Numbered from the stretch's first letter, positions 16,080 through 25,271 are shown. The stretch is 64,000 nucleotides of DNA from Pandoraea iniqua (GCF_902459685.1 NZ_CABPSF010000007.1:124001-188000), one strand, 5' to 3'. Numbers and translations: made by a program. The notes: a model not told the origin generated them from the sequence alone.

Positions 16080-19000
16080 TCATTTGACTGGCACCGGTGC
16101 TGCCGCGACGGGTCTTCCCTTTTGCGTTGCCCGTGCATGCTTTGACGCACCACCGGCGAGCGCCTGATAGAACAGGTTGGTATCCAGAATCGGTCTCACC
16201 GCATCGCTGTTGCCACCGCCCGTGGGCACGCCCCAGGTGACCGCCCCGCCAACGTCCTCGATGGCAACGAAGGCATCGGTATTGGCATACACCGCGCGGA
16301 TGTTGACGAGCAGACCGGCCACCGCGGACGAATTGCCACCGACCGCAGCCAGCCCCCACGTCACCACGGTGCCGTTGCGGCGCAAGGCCGCGAAGGCGCC
16401 GCTCGAACCAGCGACCTGCACGATGTCTGTGAGCACGGCAATGTCTGTCGGCACCGCACCGCCGCGTGTCGCGTCACCCCACGCGACGACGGCGCCATTG
16501 CCGCGCCGTGCGCAGAACGCGCCCCATGTGGCCGTTACCTCTTCGATATCGTTCAGCGCGCCGATCTCGGCGGGCACTGCACCGCCGTAACCGGCTTGTC
16601 CCCACGTCAGCACCTGCCCGTTGCCGGTACGAACCGCGAGCGCTCGCGACGACGCGCTGGCGAGCTCGATGATGTCGGTGCGCACCGCAATGGCCTGCGG
16701 TACGGCGCCGCCGTCGGCCGGTACGCCCCACGCCACCACTGCCCCGGTCGCGCGCAACGCGCAGAACGCCGTGAAGTTGCCGCGCACGTCGTGAATGTCG
16801 GTCAGTGCCTTGATTTCGGGCGGCACCGTCCCCCCACTGGCGGTGGTGCCCCAACCGACGAGTTGCCCGTTACGGCGCAGCGCACAGAACGCCGTCCCCG
16901 TCGCCGCCACGAACGCCACGTCCGTGAGGCCTTGCGCTTCGGCCGTCAACTGACCGCCGGCCGCGGCCGTCCCCCAGGCGCTCAGGTACCCGCTGCCGCG
17001 CACTGCGGCGAAGGCCGTGCCGTTACTGTGAATACGCACCGCGTTGACGATGTCAGCGCCGCCCCCGGGAATCGCCCCGCCTTCGGCCGTATTGCCCCAG
17101 ACTGCGACCTGTCCGTTGACTCGCCTGAGGGCATAAGCCGAGCGCGTCGATGAAACCTCGACGACGTCGGTGTAAGTGATGATGGTCGGTGGCACGTTCG
17201 CGCCATAGGCCGCGTTGCCCCAGCCGATCACGTTCTTTCGGGTGAGATAGGCGACGAGCGCCGCATTGCCCTGCACCGTGACGCTGTCGCCCCCCGTGCC
17301 GATGATGTTGGCCGCGTTGATGGTGACCTGATTGGTGGCCGATCGCACCAGCAGTGACCGCCATGGACGCGTGTCCTTGAACGTCACGCCGGTCGTCCAC
17401 GTCACCTCGTCGTCGTAACGCCATTCCGCAACCAGATCGGCACGAGACGTGCGATTGAGCGCCCGCAGGTATTGCGCCGCGCTCGACGCGCGATAGACCG
17501 AGCCGTTGTAGCGCGCCCCCATGACGAGCAGATCGCCGCTGCCGATTTCGCGCCGTACGTCGTAAATCTTGCGTCCGGAGGTCTCCACGGGGCCGCCCGC
17601 CGCGCGTGTGACCGAATAGCTCAGCGCCACCGTGCCGCCGTTGTTCGCTTCGACAATGGCCTTGGGCACGGCGATTTTGACGCTGTTGCCCGCCTCGCCT
17701 GCCGTCACCGTATGCGAATACTGACCGGTGCCATTGCCCGGTGCGCCGTCCCACGACAGTGCAATGCGATCCCCCTGCTTGAAGAACGCCGCCGCGGCGA
17801 GCGTGACCGTGGCGCCACCGGCCGGCACGTCGTCCGGGTCCAGCGTGTCGCCGTCGGCCTGATCGATCACCGGCAACGGCAGCGCCGACAGCTTGATGGT
17901 GAAATCGAGCTTGTCGCTGGTGCCGATCACCGAGCCGCCGCGCACGAGTTCGTACCACGCCGCTACGCCGCCATCCACACCGGCCAGCACCTTGTCGGTC
18001 GCCACCGTGAACGTGATCGGATCCGCCGTGCTGCCGACGATCTTGTCCTGTTCGTCGCTGCCCCCGTCAATCGTGCTGTCCCAGTGCAGACGAATGGTGT
18101 CGCCCTGCTGCATGCCATCTACGTGCAGCACGCGCACCTCGGCCCCCTGCGCAACATCGCGCGGATCGAGCACACCGTCGTCACGCAAGGCGGGCACTTC
18201 GGGTGCAGGCAGATCCATCGTCCCGCGCTGCACACGCACGGTGTATTCCTCAGACTGGCGCTCAGGCGGCGTGCCGCTGTCGACCGTGTACACGAGCGTG
18301 ACATCCTTGCCGTCGAACGGCGTGATGTTCGCCAGCGGGATCGGACGCGTGATCGGGTTGCCGACCATGCCCTGCGTCACGTCGATGAACCACTCCAGCC
18401 CGCCACTGCCCGGGCCGCCGCCCCATGTCATGTGGATGTAGTCGCCGCTGCGCATGCCGTCGTACACCGGAATGCGTGCGGTGGCCGAGGTGATCAGGTC
18501 CGACGGATCGAGAATGCCGCCCCCGGCCTCGACGACATCGGGCGCATCGAGCAATTCCTGCTGTGCCATGCCGACCCGCAGCGAAAACGTCTCCGACGTA
18601 AAGTGCTGCGTGCCGCGCTCGACCTCATACCAGATCGGCACCGTACGGCCGATCCACGGGGTGACGTCCTCGGGCAGAAGACGAAATTGATAGTCGCGCT
18701 CGGTACTCACCGTGATGCTGTCGGTGTAATAACCGGTATCGCCCGGGTTGCCCCAGTGCAGCACGATGCGATCGTTGCGCTGCATGTCGGTGTAACCGAA
18801 TACGCGCGTCGCGACACCGAACTCAGCCAGTTCCGGGTCGAGGTAATCGCCCTCGGCTTCGTCCACATCCGGGGCCGGCCACTTCGTCTCGCTGCGCACG
18901 GAGAGTACAAGGTTTTCCGAATCCTGTTCGCTGCCGTCCAGCCGGTGAACGGTGTAGTTGACGATGACCGTGCTGCTCAGATGGAACTGCACCTTCGTCT

Positions 19001-21125
19001 TAGGCACGCGCAGGGTCATGTCGCGGCCCACCATGTTCTCGGTGACGTCGATCACATCGATGTGCTCGCCGCCGCCGGTGCCGGGACCGAACCGAAGGGT
19101 GAGGTAGTCGCCTGCGATCATCCCCGCATACGGCGCGACACGTATCGTCGCGCCTGCGGCCGGCAGTGGCGCGGGGTCGAGGATATTGCCCACGGCCTCA
19201 TCGACTTTGGGCGGCGGCAACAGGTCGAGCGACGGTGCCACCACACGAAAGCGCGTGATGGCAGACGTTTGAGGTGTGCTCTGCCCGGCGCGCGTCACGC
19301 GATACCACGCGTCCACCGCCCCTTGTCCTGCGGCGTTCACATCGATCACTCTGCGCGGCACGGTGAAGACGTATGGCTTGGCCAGATCGGCCGCGGTCAT
19401 CGTGACCTCGCCGCTGGTCGAGCCTTCCGGCGACTGGCCGTCCCAGAACGCTTCCAGCACGTCGCCCACGCTCATCAACTCCCAGACGGGGATGATGACG
19501 TCCACGGTCGCCACCGGATCGTCCGGCGGATTCAGTTCTCCGCCCACCATGCCCACCACCTGCGGCGCCGGCAGGGCCGATTCGCCGGTCACTCGCAACG
19601 CGAGATGGTCCGACTCGCGCGTCGAAGCATCGCCGTCCGCCGGTTTAACGATGTAAAACACGTCCACCGCCCCGCCCGCGAGACCCGCCACGTAATCGGG
19701 CGGCACCAGAAAACTCACGGATGCCCCCACGGCCGCCACCGTCTTGTCTTCCGTGTGCACCATCGGCAAGCCACTCGCCTTGGTGCCTTCCCAGCGCAAC
19801 GTCAACACGTCGCCGACGGCCATGCCCGCCCACGCCGCAACAACGACGGTCGCCCCTGCCGTAGCGTCCGCCGGATCGAGTTCGTCGCCCACGGCTTCCG
19901 GCACGACTGGCGCGGGTAACGCCACGCGCTCGCCGAGAATACGCAGCGAGGTGCGCTGCGAGCGTCCCGTGTCTCCCGTGCCGTCGCGCACGATGTAGTA
20001 CAGCGACGCTGTCCCCGGTGTGACTTCACCGATCACATCGTTGGGCAGGTCCGCACCGATGACGGGGGCTTGCGACACGATGGCCACGTCGAATTCGTGA
20101 CGCAGCGTATGGCCGTCCGACGCCAGCCCGTCGAAGACGATATGCAACGTGCCGCCCACCACCATGGGCGGGTCCTGAAACGCGATGACGATCGTGGCGT
20201 CGTCGCCACCCAGTGCGTCGTAGTCGAGATCGCCGGCCTGCGCTTCGAGTACCGTCGGCGGCGAGAGTATCGCGTCGCCCGCTTCGACTTTCGCAAAGAC
20301 GGGCAGCGAGTTGAGCGACCACTCGCGCACGATATCGTCGATGTCGTAGGTGACCATCAATGTGTCGCTGTCGCCCGCATCGATGATCGTCGCTTTGCCG
20401 ATCATGACGGTGACCGGCAGACCGACTTCACTGGCGGTGAGCGGCGCATGAAACACCGACTGCGTGCCCCAGCGAATGCGCAGGACGTCGCCCTCGGCCA
20501 TGTTGAGCCACGGCAGCACGGTGACGGGCACGCCGTTATCGGCGTCCGGCCCGCCGATGATGCCGTCGGGAATCTCGGCCGGCGCCAGATTGTCGTTGGT
20601 CCACGGCGTGCCGATAGGATCGGGATCGGGGCCACCGGGTAACGTGAGCTTGACGATGATGGTCGTTGCCACGGAGGACTGTTCATCGCCCGTATTGCCG
20701 GTCGTGAACACGTACCAGACGTCGACCGGACTGACTTGCAGCCCCGAGGCATCGTAGACGCGCTGCACGATGAGCACGTCGACCTCCAGCGTCAGCGGCA
20801 GGCCGAGGTCACCGGCGCCGAGCACGTGGTGTGCAACGGCCACGCGATCGTCACCCCAGTACAGCGCAATCGAATCGCCGAGATCCCACAGGATGCTCGG
20901 CGGCACGATCACCTTGATCTTGCCGTCCGGTTTGTTGACGTCGCGCGCACCGATGCCGTCGTAGGCCTGTGCCGCCGGGATCTGTGGCGGGTCGAAGTCG
21001 ACCAACGCCTCGTAGGTCGGGTCGCGCGTCACCGGCGCAAGCACGCCATGGGAGCCCGTCGCACTGCCCCTCGCACTGGCTGATGAATTCGCCTGAAGGG
21101 CGGACAGGGCGTCGTTCGTGAGCAT
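16080..21125 (-). CDS. Ig-like/RCC1-repeat protein D (1681 aa)
   Basis: This is the paralogue of protein C with the same plan. The N-terminal region (MLTNDALSALQANSSAS, then LAPVTRD) is followed by about twelve Ig-like repeats to about residue 1190. The linker begins GSGDLLVMGARYNGS (about 1197) and nine RCC1-like repeats occupy about 1285-1665. The repeats carry the core ALR-x-x-G-x-V-x-x-WG. The C terminus (HARATQKGRPVAAAPVPVK) differs from that of C. No signal sequence or anchoring motif is seen. GGAG six bases before ATG 21125 supports the start. A lux box is 104 bases upstream and may also serve the divergent gene. Size and repetition suggest a surface or secreted fibre with a propeller head, which is an inference. 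Confidence 0.8.
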   Translation of the reverse strand: MLTNDALSALQANSSASARGSATGSHGVLAPVTRDPTYEALVDFDPPQIPAAQAYDGIGARDVNKPDGKIKVIVPPSILWDLGDSIALYWGDDRVAVAHHVLGAGDLGLPLTLEVDVLIVQRVYDASGLQVSPVDVWYVFTTGNTGDEQSSVATTIIVKLTLPGGPDPDPIGTPWTNDNLAPAEIPDGIIGGPDADNGVPVTVLPWLNMAEGDVLRIRWGTQSVFHAPLTASEVGLPVTVMIGKATIIDAGDSDTLMVTYDIDDIVREWSLNSLPVFAKVEAGDAILSPPTVLEAQAGDLDYDALGGDDATIVIAFQDPPMVVGGTLHIVFDGLASDGHTLRHEFDVAIVSQAPVIGADLPNDVIGEVTPGTASLYYIVRDGTGDTGRSQRTSLRILGERVALPAPVVPEAVGDELDPADATAGATVVVAAWAGMAVGDVLTLRWEGTKASGLPMVHTEDKTVAAVGASVSFLVPPDYVAGLAGGAVDVFYIVKPADGDASTRESDHLALRVTGESALPAPQVVGMVGGELNPPDDPVATVDVIIPVWELMSVGDVLEAFWDGQSPEGSTSGEVTMTAADLAKPYVFTVPRRVIDVNAAGQGAVDAWYRVTRAGQSTPQTSAITRFRVVAPSLDLLPPPKVDEAVGNILDPAPLPAAGATIRVAPYAGMIAGDYLTLRFGPGTGGGEHIDVIDVTENMVGRDMTLRVPKTKVQFHLSSTVIVNYTVHRLDGSEQDSENLVLSVRSETKWPAPDVDEAEGDYLDPELAEFGVATRVFGYTDMQRNDRIVLHWGNPGDTGYYTDSITVSTERDYQFRLLPEDVTPWIGRTVPIWYEVERGTQHFTSETFSLRVGMAQQELLDAPDVVEAGGGILDPSDLITSATARIPVYDGMRSGDYIHMTWGGGPGSGGLEWFIDVTQGMVGNPITRPIPLANITPFDGKDVTLVYTVDSGTPPERQSEEYTVRVQRGTMDLPAPEVPALRDDGVLDPRDVAQGAEVRVLHVDGMQQGDTIRLHWDSTIDGGSDEQDKIVGSTADPITFTVATDKVLAGVDGGVAAWYELVRGGSVIGTSDKLDFTIKLSALPLPVIDQADGDTLDPDDVPAGGATVTLAAAAFFKQGDRIALSWDGAPGNGTGQYSHTVTAGEAGNSVKIAVPKAIVEANNGGTVALSYSVTRAAGGPVETSGRKIYDVRREIGSGDLLVMGARYNGSVYRASSAAQYLRALNRTSRADLVAEWRYDDEVTWTTGVTFKDTRPWRSLLVRSATNQVTINAANIIGTGGDSVTVQGNAALVAYLTRKNVIGWGNAAYGANVPPTIITYTDVVEVSSTRSAYALRRVNGQVAVWGNTAEGGAIPGGGADIVNAVRIHSNGTAFAAVRGSGYLSAWGTAAAGGQLTAEAQGLTDVAFVAATGTAFCALRRNGQLVGWGTTASGGTVPPEIKALTDIHDVRGNFTAFCALRATGAVVAWGVPADGGAVPQAIAVRTDIIELASASSRALAVRTGNGQVLTWGQAGYGGAVPAEIGALNDIEEVTATWGAFCARRGNGAVVAWGDATRGGAVPTDIAVLTDIVQVAGSSGAFAALRRNGTVVTWGLAAVGGNSSAVAGLLVNIRAVYANTDAFVAIEDVGGAVTWGVPTGGGNSDAVRPILDTNLFYQALAGGASKHARATQKGRPVAAAPVPVK

Positions 21126-21197
21126 GGTCGTCTCCGCATGATCGTGAAACCGGGGGAATGCCACATGAGCGGTGGCGCGGCCGGCAATCCGGTGTCC

Positions 21198-21245
21198 CAT
21201 CAAGCCACGCCGGCCTCACGCGCGCCAACTGTCAACGTTGACAGT
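21198..21245. repeat. Duplicated promoter segment, copy 2
   Basis: This is the partner of 15834-15881, in the promoter of RCC1 gene D. A more diverged third copy covers the box and element at about 10710-10756. Confidence 0.8.
21229..21244. promoter_or_regulatory. Lux box in the divergent promoter of RCC1 gene D and the 750-aa Ig-like gene
   Basis: CTGTCAACGTTGACAG is a perfect palindrome that extends to 20 bp (21227-21246). It is 104 bases before ATG 21125 on the minus strand and 143 bases before ATG 21387 on the plus strand. Because it is symmetric it could act in both directions, but the conserved downstream element GCGTGGCTTGATG is found only on the gene D side. Confidence 0.83.
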
Positions 21246-21386
21246 TACCGGGCACAAATCTCCGGTTCCACAATGGGCTCCCCGACGCTGCGTGCGAGTG
21301 ACGGGGCTGCCGTCTACGGCAGTGTCCCGGCGGCAAACGCCGCCGGACAAGACGCACGTCCGAATCAGTAGACGAAGGAGTCCGCC

Positions 21387-23639
21387 ATGAAACGCGATTC
21401 TGCGAACTATGCGCAGTACAGAGTCCCCGGCCGCCGTAAGATCGCGCTCAAGAAGGACAAACCACCGGGTAAAGCGGGCGCCACCGCGATTCTGGAGGCG
21501 CCAAACGACCTCGTCATCGAAGCGGCTGCCCTTGTCACGCTTCCCTCGGGGTTTCCGGACCAGTTGTTGCTACTGTCGTCCTGGCAGGCGAATGAGCTGA
21601 CGATCACATCCATCCTGCTGCCCAATTGGTATGACGGTGATTTTGTCCATCTCAAAATCGACGATGTGCCGCAGCCCGTGCGCGACATCACGACGGAGGA
21701 ATTCACCAGCGGCGTACTGGTTTTTACGATCCCGGCGCCCCGCGCAGACCGCACGCACACGTTGACGTACTTCCTGGAGTCCTCGATCTCGAATGACAAG
21801 ACGGACGACGCTCCTCTCCTCACCTACATCGTCGATACCGAAGCGCCGGGGTCACCCCAACTCGGGCGGCTCGATCTGCCTGAAGGGGTGGAAGCGGAAG
21901 GCCTGAGCGATGCGAAGCTGACTGCCTTGGGCGACGTGCTCGATTGCACGATTCTCAGCTACTCCGGTCGTATCGACGGCGATACGGTCACGGTGTACCT
22001 CGTCAATGAAGACACCGGCACCACCGACGAAGTCTCGGTCATGATCCCCGTCGGCGGCGCGAACGATGATCTCGTCGTCACGTTCACGCGCGCCCAGCTC
22101 GAAGCGCTCGGCGACGGCACGCTCGCCTTTACCTACGACATCACAGATCTGGCAGGCAACACCTCGTTGCGCTCCACGCCGGTCAAAGTCCCCGCGTTCA
22201 TCAACGAAGGGATGGATGACCTGCTCGCCCCCATCGTGCCGCGCAATGCCGACGATGGGATCATCGACGAGGCCGACGCCCGCGAGCCGGTTCAGGTCGG
22301 CATTCCGCGCCATGCCGGCATTCTCGATGGTGACGAGATCATCGTGCTCTGGAGTCCCACGCTTCGCAGCGCACCGCACATCGTCACAAACGAAACCGAC
22401 ACCAACGACCCGATGGAGTTCGTTGTCATCCCCTATGCTCTGTTGCTGGCATCGGTCTTGACGGAAGGCGACAACGATGTCGACGTCGCCTATGAAGTTC
22501 TTCGCAACGGGCGTCTGCTCGGCGTATCACCTCCGACGCCCGTCGTGATCAATCTCGATCAGTCCGGCGGCATCGATCCCGACCCGGAAACGCCGGAAAA
22601 CGAGGGGCTCGGCGTACCAATCGTGCGCCGCAACGGCTGGCAGGCCGGCGACGATGAAAACGTCATTCCGGTTGCGGATTCGACGGCCGACGCTACCTTC
22701 GTCGTGCCATGGGAAATTGCAATGGGGCCCGGTGCCGGTGACGCCGCCTTCATGGCAGGCGACACCATTCGTCTGTACTACTCCGACGATGCCTTTACCG
22801 ACGACGATCCGTGGCCGCTCGCGTTTTTCGAACACACGGTCACCGCCGCAGAAGTCACTGCGGGCGTCGATCTGGAGTTTGTGCTGCCCGAGGCTGAAAT
22901 CACCGCCCATGGCTCGGGCGAGATTCCGGTGATGTACACGAGCGCCCGCCTGATTCGGCCGGCCAACGGCCCCCTTCCCGATTTGTTCAACGTGGCTTAC
23001 TCCGTCAAACAGGACGTGACGGTAGAGAGCGCAGGCGAACTGCCGGGCGGAGGCGATCCGCTGCCGCCGCCGCTTTTCAGGAAGAACATCGGGTATGACG
23101 ACACCTCACCGCCGCCGCCTGAAGGTAAGGGGGTCGGCTACGCGCCGCTCTTCGTGCAGCCCTACATCAACATGAAGGACGGCGATCTGCTGCACGTTCA
23201 CGTCTATGCCGCCTTCGGGCGCACCGGCGCGCTCGGGCCGATCGACAGGGCCGAGTTTGGCCAACCCGGCGACACACCGATCCCGGGCTACTCGTTCGAA
23301 AAATATGTCGCGATCAGCGACGTTGGACAGGAAGTGGAAGTCCGGTACCCGTGGGAGCGCATTCAGTACGTGCACTTGCTGGGGCAGGTGTATGCCACGG
23401 TCACCGTCACCAATGCCGCCGGGCAATCGGTCACGTCGGGCGAGTCGTTCGTCATCGGCGACACGCGGGTCAACAACAATCCGCCGGTTGACCCCGATCG
23501 TCCGGTAGGCCCTTGGTCGACGTCCGGCGATATGAGCGATATGAGCAATTTGCAAGCCGTGTCTCGCATCGGCCGCACCCGTATGCCGTCGCCTTGGTCG
23601 AATGGCAAGCCGAAAAAAGGTGGCAAGAAAGCGCGTTAG
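21387..23639 (+). CDS. Large Ig-like repeat protein without RCC1 domain (750 aa)
   Basis: The protein begins with a basic stretch (RVPGRRKIALKKDKPPGK, about 12-29) and continues as a series of acidic Ig-like modules distantly like those of the RCC1 proteins (phrases such as DGDEIIVLW, DVAYEVLRNG, GDTIRLYYSDD). Modules can be seen near residues 60-145, 165-270, 280-385, 405-540 and 560-700. The last 40 residues are basic and Ser/Pro/Gly rich (KPKKGGKKAR). No signal peptide, RCC1 repeat or barrel is present. GAAGGAG six bases before ATG 21387 fixes the start. It is transcribed away from RCC1 gene D, with a shared lux box between them, and is followed by a strong terminator. Role unknown; it could be a partner of the RCC1 proteins. 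Confidence 0.72.
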   Translation: MKRDSANYAQYRVPGRRKIALKKDKPPGKAGATAILEAPNDLVIEAAALVTLPSGFPDQLLLLSSWQANELTITSILLPNWYDGDFVHLKIDDVPQPVRDITTEEFTSGVLVFTIPAPRADRTHTLTYFLESSISNDKTDDAPLLTYIVDTEAPGSPQLGRLDLPEGVEAEGLSDAKLTALGDVLDCTILSYSGRIDGDTVTVYLVNEDTGTTDEVSVMIPVGGANDDLVVTFTRAQLEALGDGTLAFTYDITDLAGNTSLRSTPVKVPAFINEGMDDLLAPIVPRNADDGIIDEADAREPVQVGIPRHAGILDGDEIIVLWSPTLRSAPHIVTNETDTNDPMEFVVIPYALLLASVLTEGDNDVDVAYEVLRNGRLLGVSPPTPVVINLDQSGGIDPDPETPENEGLGVPIVRRNGWQAGDDENVIPVADSTADATFVVPWEIAMGPGAGDAAFMAGDTIRLYYSDDAFTDDDPWPLAFFEHTVTAAEVTAGVDLEFVLPEAEITAHGSGEIPVMYTSARLIRPANGPLPDLFNVAYSVKQDVTVESAGELPGGGDPLPPPLFRKNIGYDDTSPPPPEGKGVGYAPLFVQPYINMKDGDLLHVHVYAAFGRTGALGPIDRAEFGQPGDTPIPGYSFEKYVAISDVGQEVEVRYPWERIQYVHLLGQVYATVTVTNAAGQSVTSGESFVIGDTRVNNNPPVDPDRPVGPWSTSGDMSDMSNLQAVSRIGRTRMPSPWSNGKPKKGGKKAR

Positions 23640-23677
23640 TCGACAGAAGCCCCTTCAGCCCCGGTAACGGGGCGTTG

Positions 23678-23715
23678 AGACCGCACACGCCTGACGGGGT
23701 GTGCGGTCTATTTCA
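23678..23715 (+). terminator. Rho-independent terminator after the 750-aa Ig-like gene
   Basis: AGACCGCACAC (23678-23688) pairs perfectly with GTGTGCGGTCT (23699-23709) around a 10-nt loop and is followed by ATTTCAT. It lies 38 bases after the stop codon. Confidence 0.75.
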
Positions 23716-23801
23716 TGGGGCCGAGGTGCCGGGCTCGACACTTTTACAGCGGCGTTTTCGACGTAACATGGGGCAACGCAGACACCTCCGGACCCCTCGA
23801 C

Positions 23802-24734
23802 ATGGCCAAGTACCTCATCGGCGATGCCGCCCGCTTCGACAGCGACACCCTCGCACTGGAGAGCCTGCAAGCCCCCGACGTGCCGCTCTCGTTGGGCGCC
23901 GCCGCGGCCAGATGCCTGCTGGTGCTGCTCGAAGCCGATGGCGACATCGTCACCAAGAAGACACTACTCGCGCAGGCGTGGGAGCAATACGGGGCGGTCG
24001 TCTCCGCCAACAACCTCAGTCAGGCGATCGTCCAGATCCGGCGGGCGCTGGAACAAGCCAGCGTCGATCCGGCCGTGCTCGTCACCGTCCCTCGTATCGG
24101 CTATCGCCTGAATCAGGTTGTCAGGGTCAGTCCGTTCGTGGACGCCAACACCGCACCCAGCGTCGTTCCTGCCTCTCCGGTGCTGCCCATGCCGCACTTT
24201 GGCCGGGAAAATGCCCAAAGTGACGCAGATGAGAAAGAAATTTCATCAGCGGCAGAAGCACAGGCATCGAACGTAGCGGCCGGTATTCCAGCGACATCGC
24301 CGCCGGTGTCATTGTCAGTTCGCGCTGTCTCCCGGTTCACCGTCCGGCCCTTGATGGCCACCGCCATCTGGGCGAGCATCGCGCTCATTAGCACGCTCGC
24401 GGCGTTTCAGGTGATCCCGCCGCTGCGCGGCGACCTGCGCACGAACGCACGAGCAGCCGTCTGGTTGCCCGTTGACGGCGACGACACGCACCGCTACTTC
24501 ATCACGCCCGAGCGCGCGCGAGACGCCGCCTTCATCGCGGATCGCATCGCCACACTTCACCGGGAGCCACCGGTATCGGTCGGGGACCTCGACACGCGAC
24601 GCGTCTACATGAACGACACCGCCCATGGCGATACGTCCAGCTACATCCTCTGCCGCTATGCCATTGAAGAACACGCCCCCGATTGCGTGTCCTATCTGAT
24701 CGTCAACCAGCAAGCGGCCCACGCCTCCTCATGA
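23802..24734 (+). CDS. ToxR/CadC-like transmembrane winged-helix regulator
   Basis: The 310-aa protein has an N-terminal OmpR/ToxR-type winged helix (about 1-105) with LLVLLEADGDIVTKKTLL, NLSQAIVQIRRAL and VPRIGYRLN, the usual DNA-binding signature. A flexible Ser/Ala/Pro linker is followed by a single membrane segment (about 184-206, ATAIWASIALISTLAAF) and a periplasmic domain of about 100 residues. Two Cys near the end (about 284 and 295) could form a disulfide, as in ToxR. There is no receiver domain. ATG 23802 (MAKYLIG) is preferred because the winged helix begins just there; the frame stays open upstream but without a better start. It overlaps the next gene by four bases. The location between surface-protein genes suggests it controls some of them. 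Confidence 0.8.
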   Translation: MAKYLIGDAARFDSDTLALESLQAPDVPLSLGAAAARCLLVLLEADGDIVTKKTLLAQAWEQYGAVVSANNLSQAIVQIRRALEQASVDPAVLVTVPRIGYRLNQVVRVSPFVDANTAPSVVPASPVLPMPHFGRENAQSDADEKEISSAAEAQASNVAAGIPATSPPVSLSVRAVSRFTVRPLMATAIWASIALISTLAAFQVIPPLRGDLRTNARAAVWLPVDGDDTHRYFITPERARDAAFIADRIATLHREPPVSVGDLDTRRVYMNDTAHGDTSSYILCRYAIEEHAPDCVSYLIVNQQAAHASS

Positions 24735-25240
24735 CGTCAATGATTCGTCCGCGTTATCTCGTTCTGGGCATGGCCCTTGCCACGCTGCTGCCGTGGGGCG
24801 CCGTCTGGTTCTCGATGCAGCCGGAGCGCGTCGAGTGGCAATGTCTGGCCGATGTCGAATTCGCCACGCACTCCGGCAAACGGCTGGTGCGATCGTGGGG
24901 CCGGGCGGATGCCGAGTACCGGCCGGACGGCACCGGCTTCACGCGGTTCTCGGGCTTTTTGCGCGCGAGCCCCGATACCGGTAAGCCCGGCGACGCACCG
25001 CTCACACGTGTACATCGCGCCATGGAGTTCGACTATCAGTCGGTCGGCAACATCCTGCGTGTGACCACCACGCGCACGACGCGGCTGATCAACGACGCGT
25101 CCGACGACGAGATGGTGTATCGCTACCTGCTGCCGGGCTTTCGCCCGGGAAACACCGATTATTTTCAGGCGATGCGTGTGGGTGAAGGCATGGCGGTCGC
25201 CGTTGCCGATCAACCTCGCGTGTACTGCGCACGGCCATAA
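24731..25240 (+). CDS. Small membrane-anchored periplasmic protein, ToxS-like partner by context
   Basis: This 169-aa protein has a short cytoplasmic N terminus, one hydrophobic segment (about 7-27, YLVLGMALATLLPWGAVWF) that could be an uncleaved signal anchor, and a periplasmic domain with only two Cys, near each end (WQCLADV and VYCARP). I do not recognise a named family. Its ATG overlaps the TGA of the ToxR-like gene (ATGA), so translation is coupled. That order, membrane regulator followed by a small periplasmic protein, is the ToxR-ToxS and TcpP-TcpH arrangement, where the second protein stabilises the first. The partnership is inferred from context, not from sequence similarity. Confidence 0.65.
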   Translation: MTSMIRPRYLVLGMALATLLPWGAVWFSMQPERVEWQCLADVEFATHSGKRLVRSWGRADAEYRPDGTGFTRFSGFLRASPDTGKPGDAPLTRVHRAMEFDYQSVGNILRVTTTRTTRLINDASDDEMVYRYLLPGFRPGNTDYFQAMRVGEGMAVAVADQPRVYCARP

Positions 25241-25271
25241 AAAAACCCCGCGTGACAGAAGTCACACGGGG
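25241..25271 (-). terminator. Terminator of autotransporter 1
   Basis: Read on the minus strand, CCCCGTGTGAC pairs with GTCACGCGGGG (one mismatch) over a 4-nt loop and is followed by a T7 run. It lies 81 bases after the autotransporter stop. On the plus strand the hairpin directly follows the ToxS-like gene but lacks a T-run. Confidence 0.8.

Noticed and set aside
12981-16145. A 1054-codon open frame on the plus strand
   Set aside because: It lies opposite RCC1 gene C, has the skewed Arg/His/Ala content of an antisense frame, and shows no recognisable domains.
17472-19919. An 815-codon plus-strand frame
   Set aside because: It is the complementary-strand shadow of RCC1 gene D, with low-complexity content.
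7401-21125. Repeat arrays considered as CRISPR or satellite DNA
   Set aside because: The periodicity is that of protein repeats (Ig-like and RCC1); the DNA copies are diverged and there are no spacers.
23768-23801. ATG 23768 as start for the ToxR-like gene
   Set aside because: It is in another frame; ATG 23802 matches the start of the winged-helix domain.
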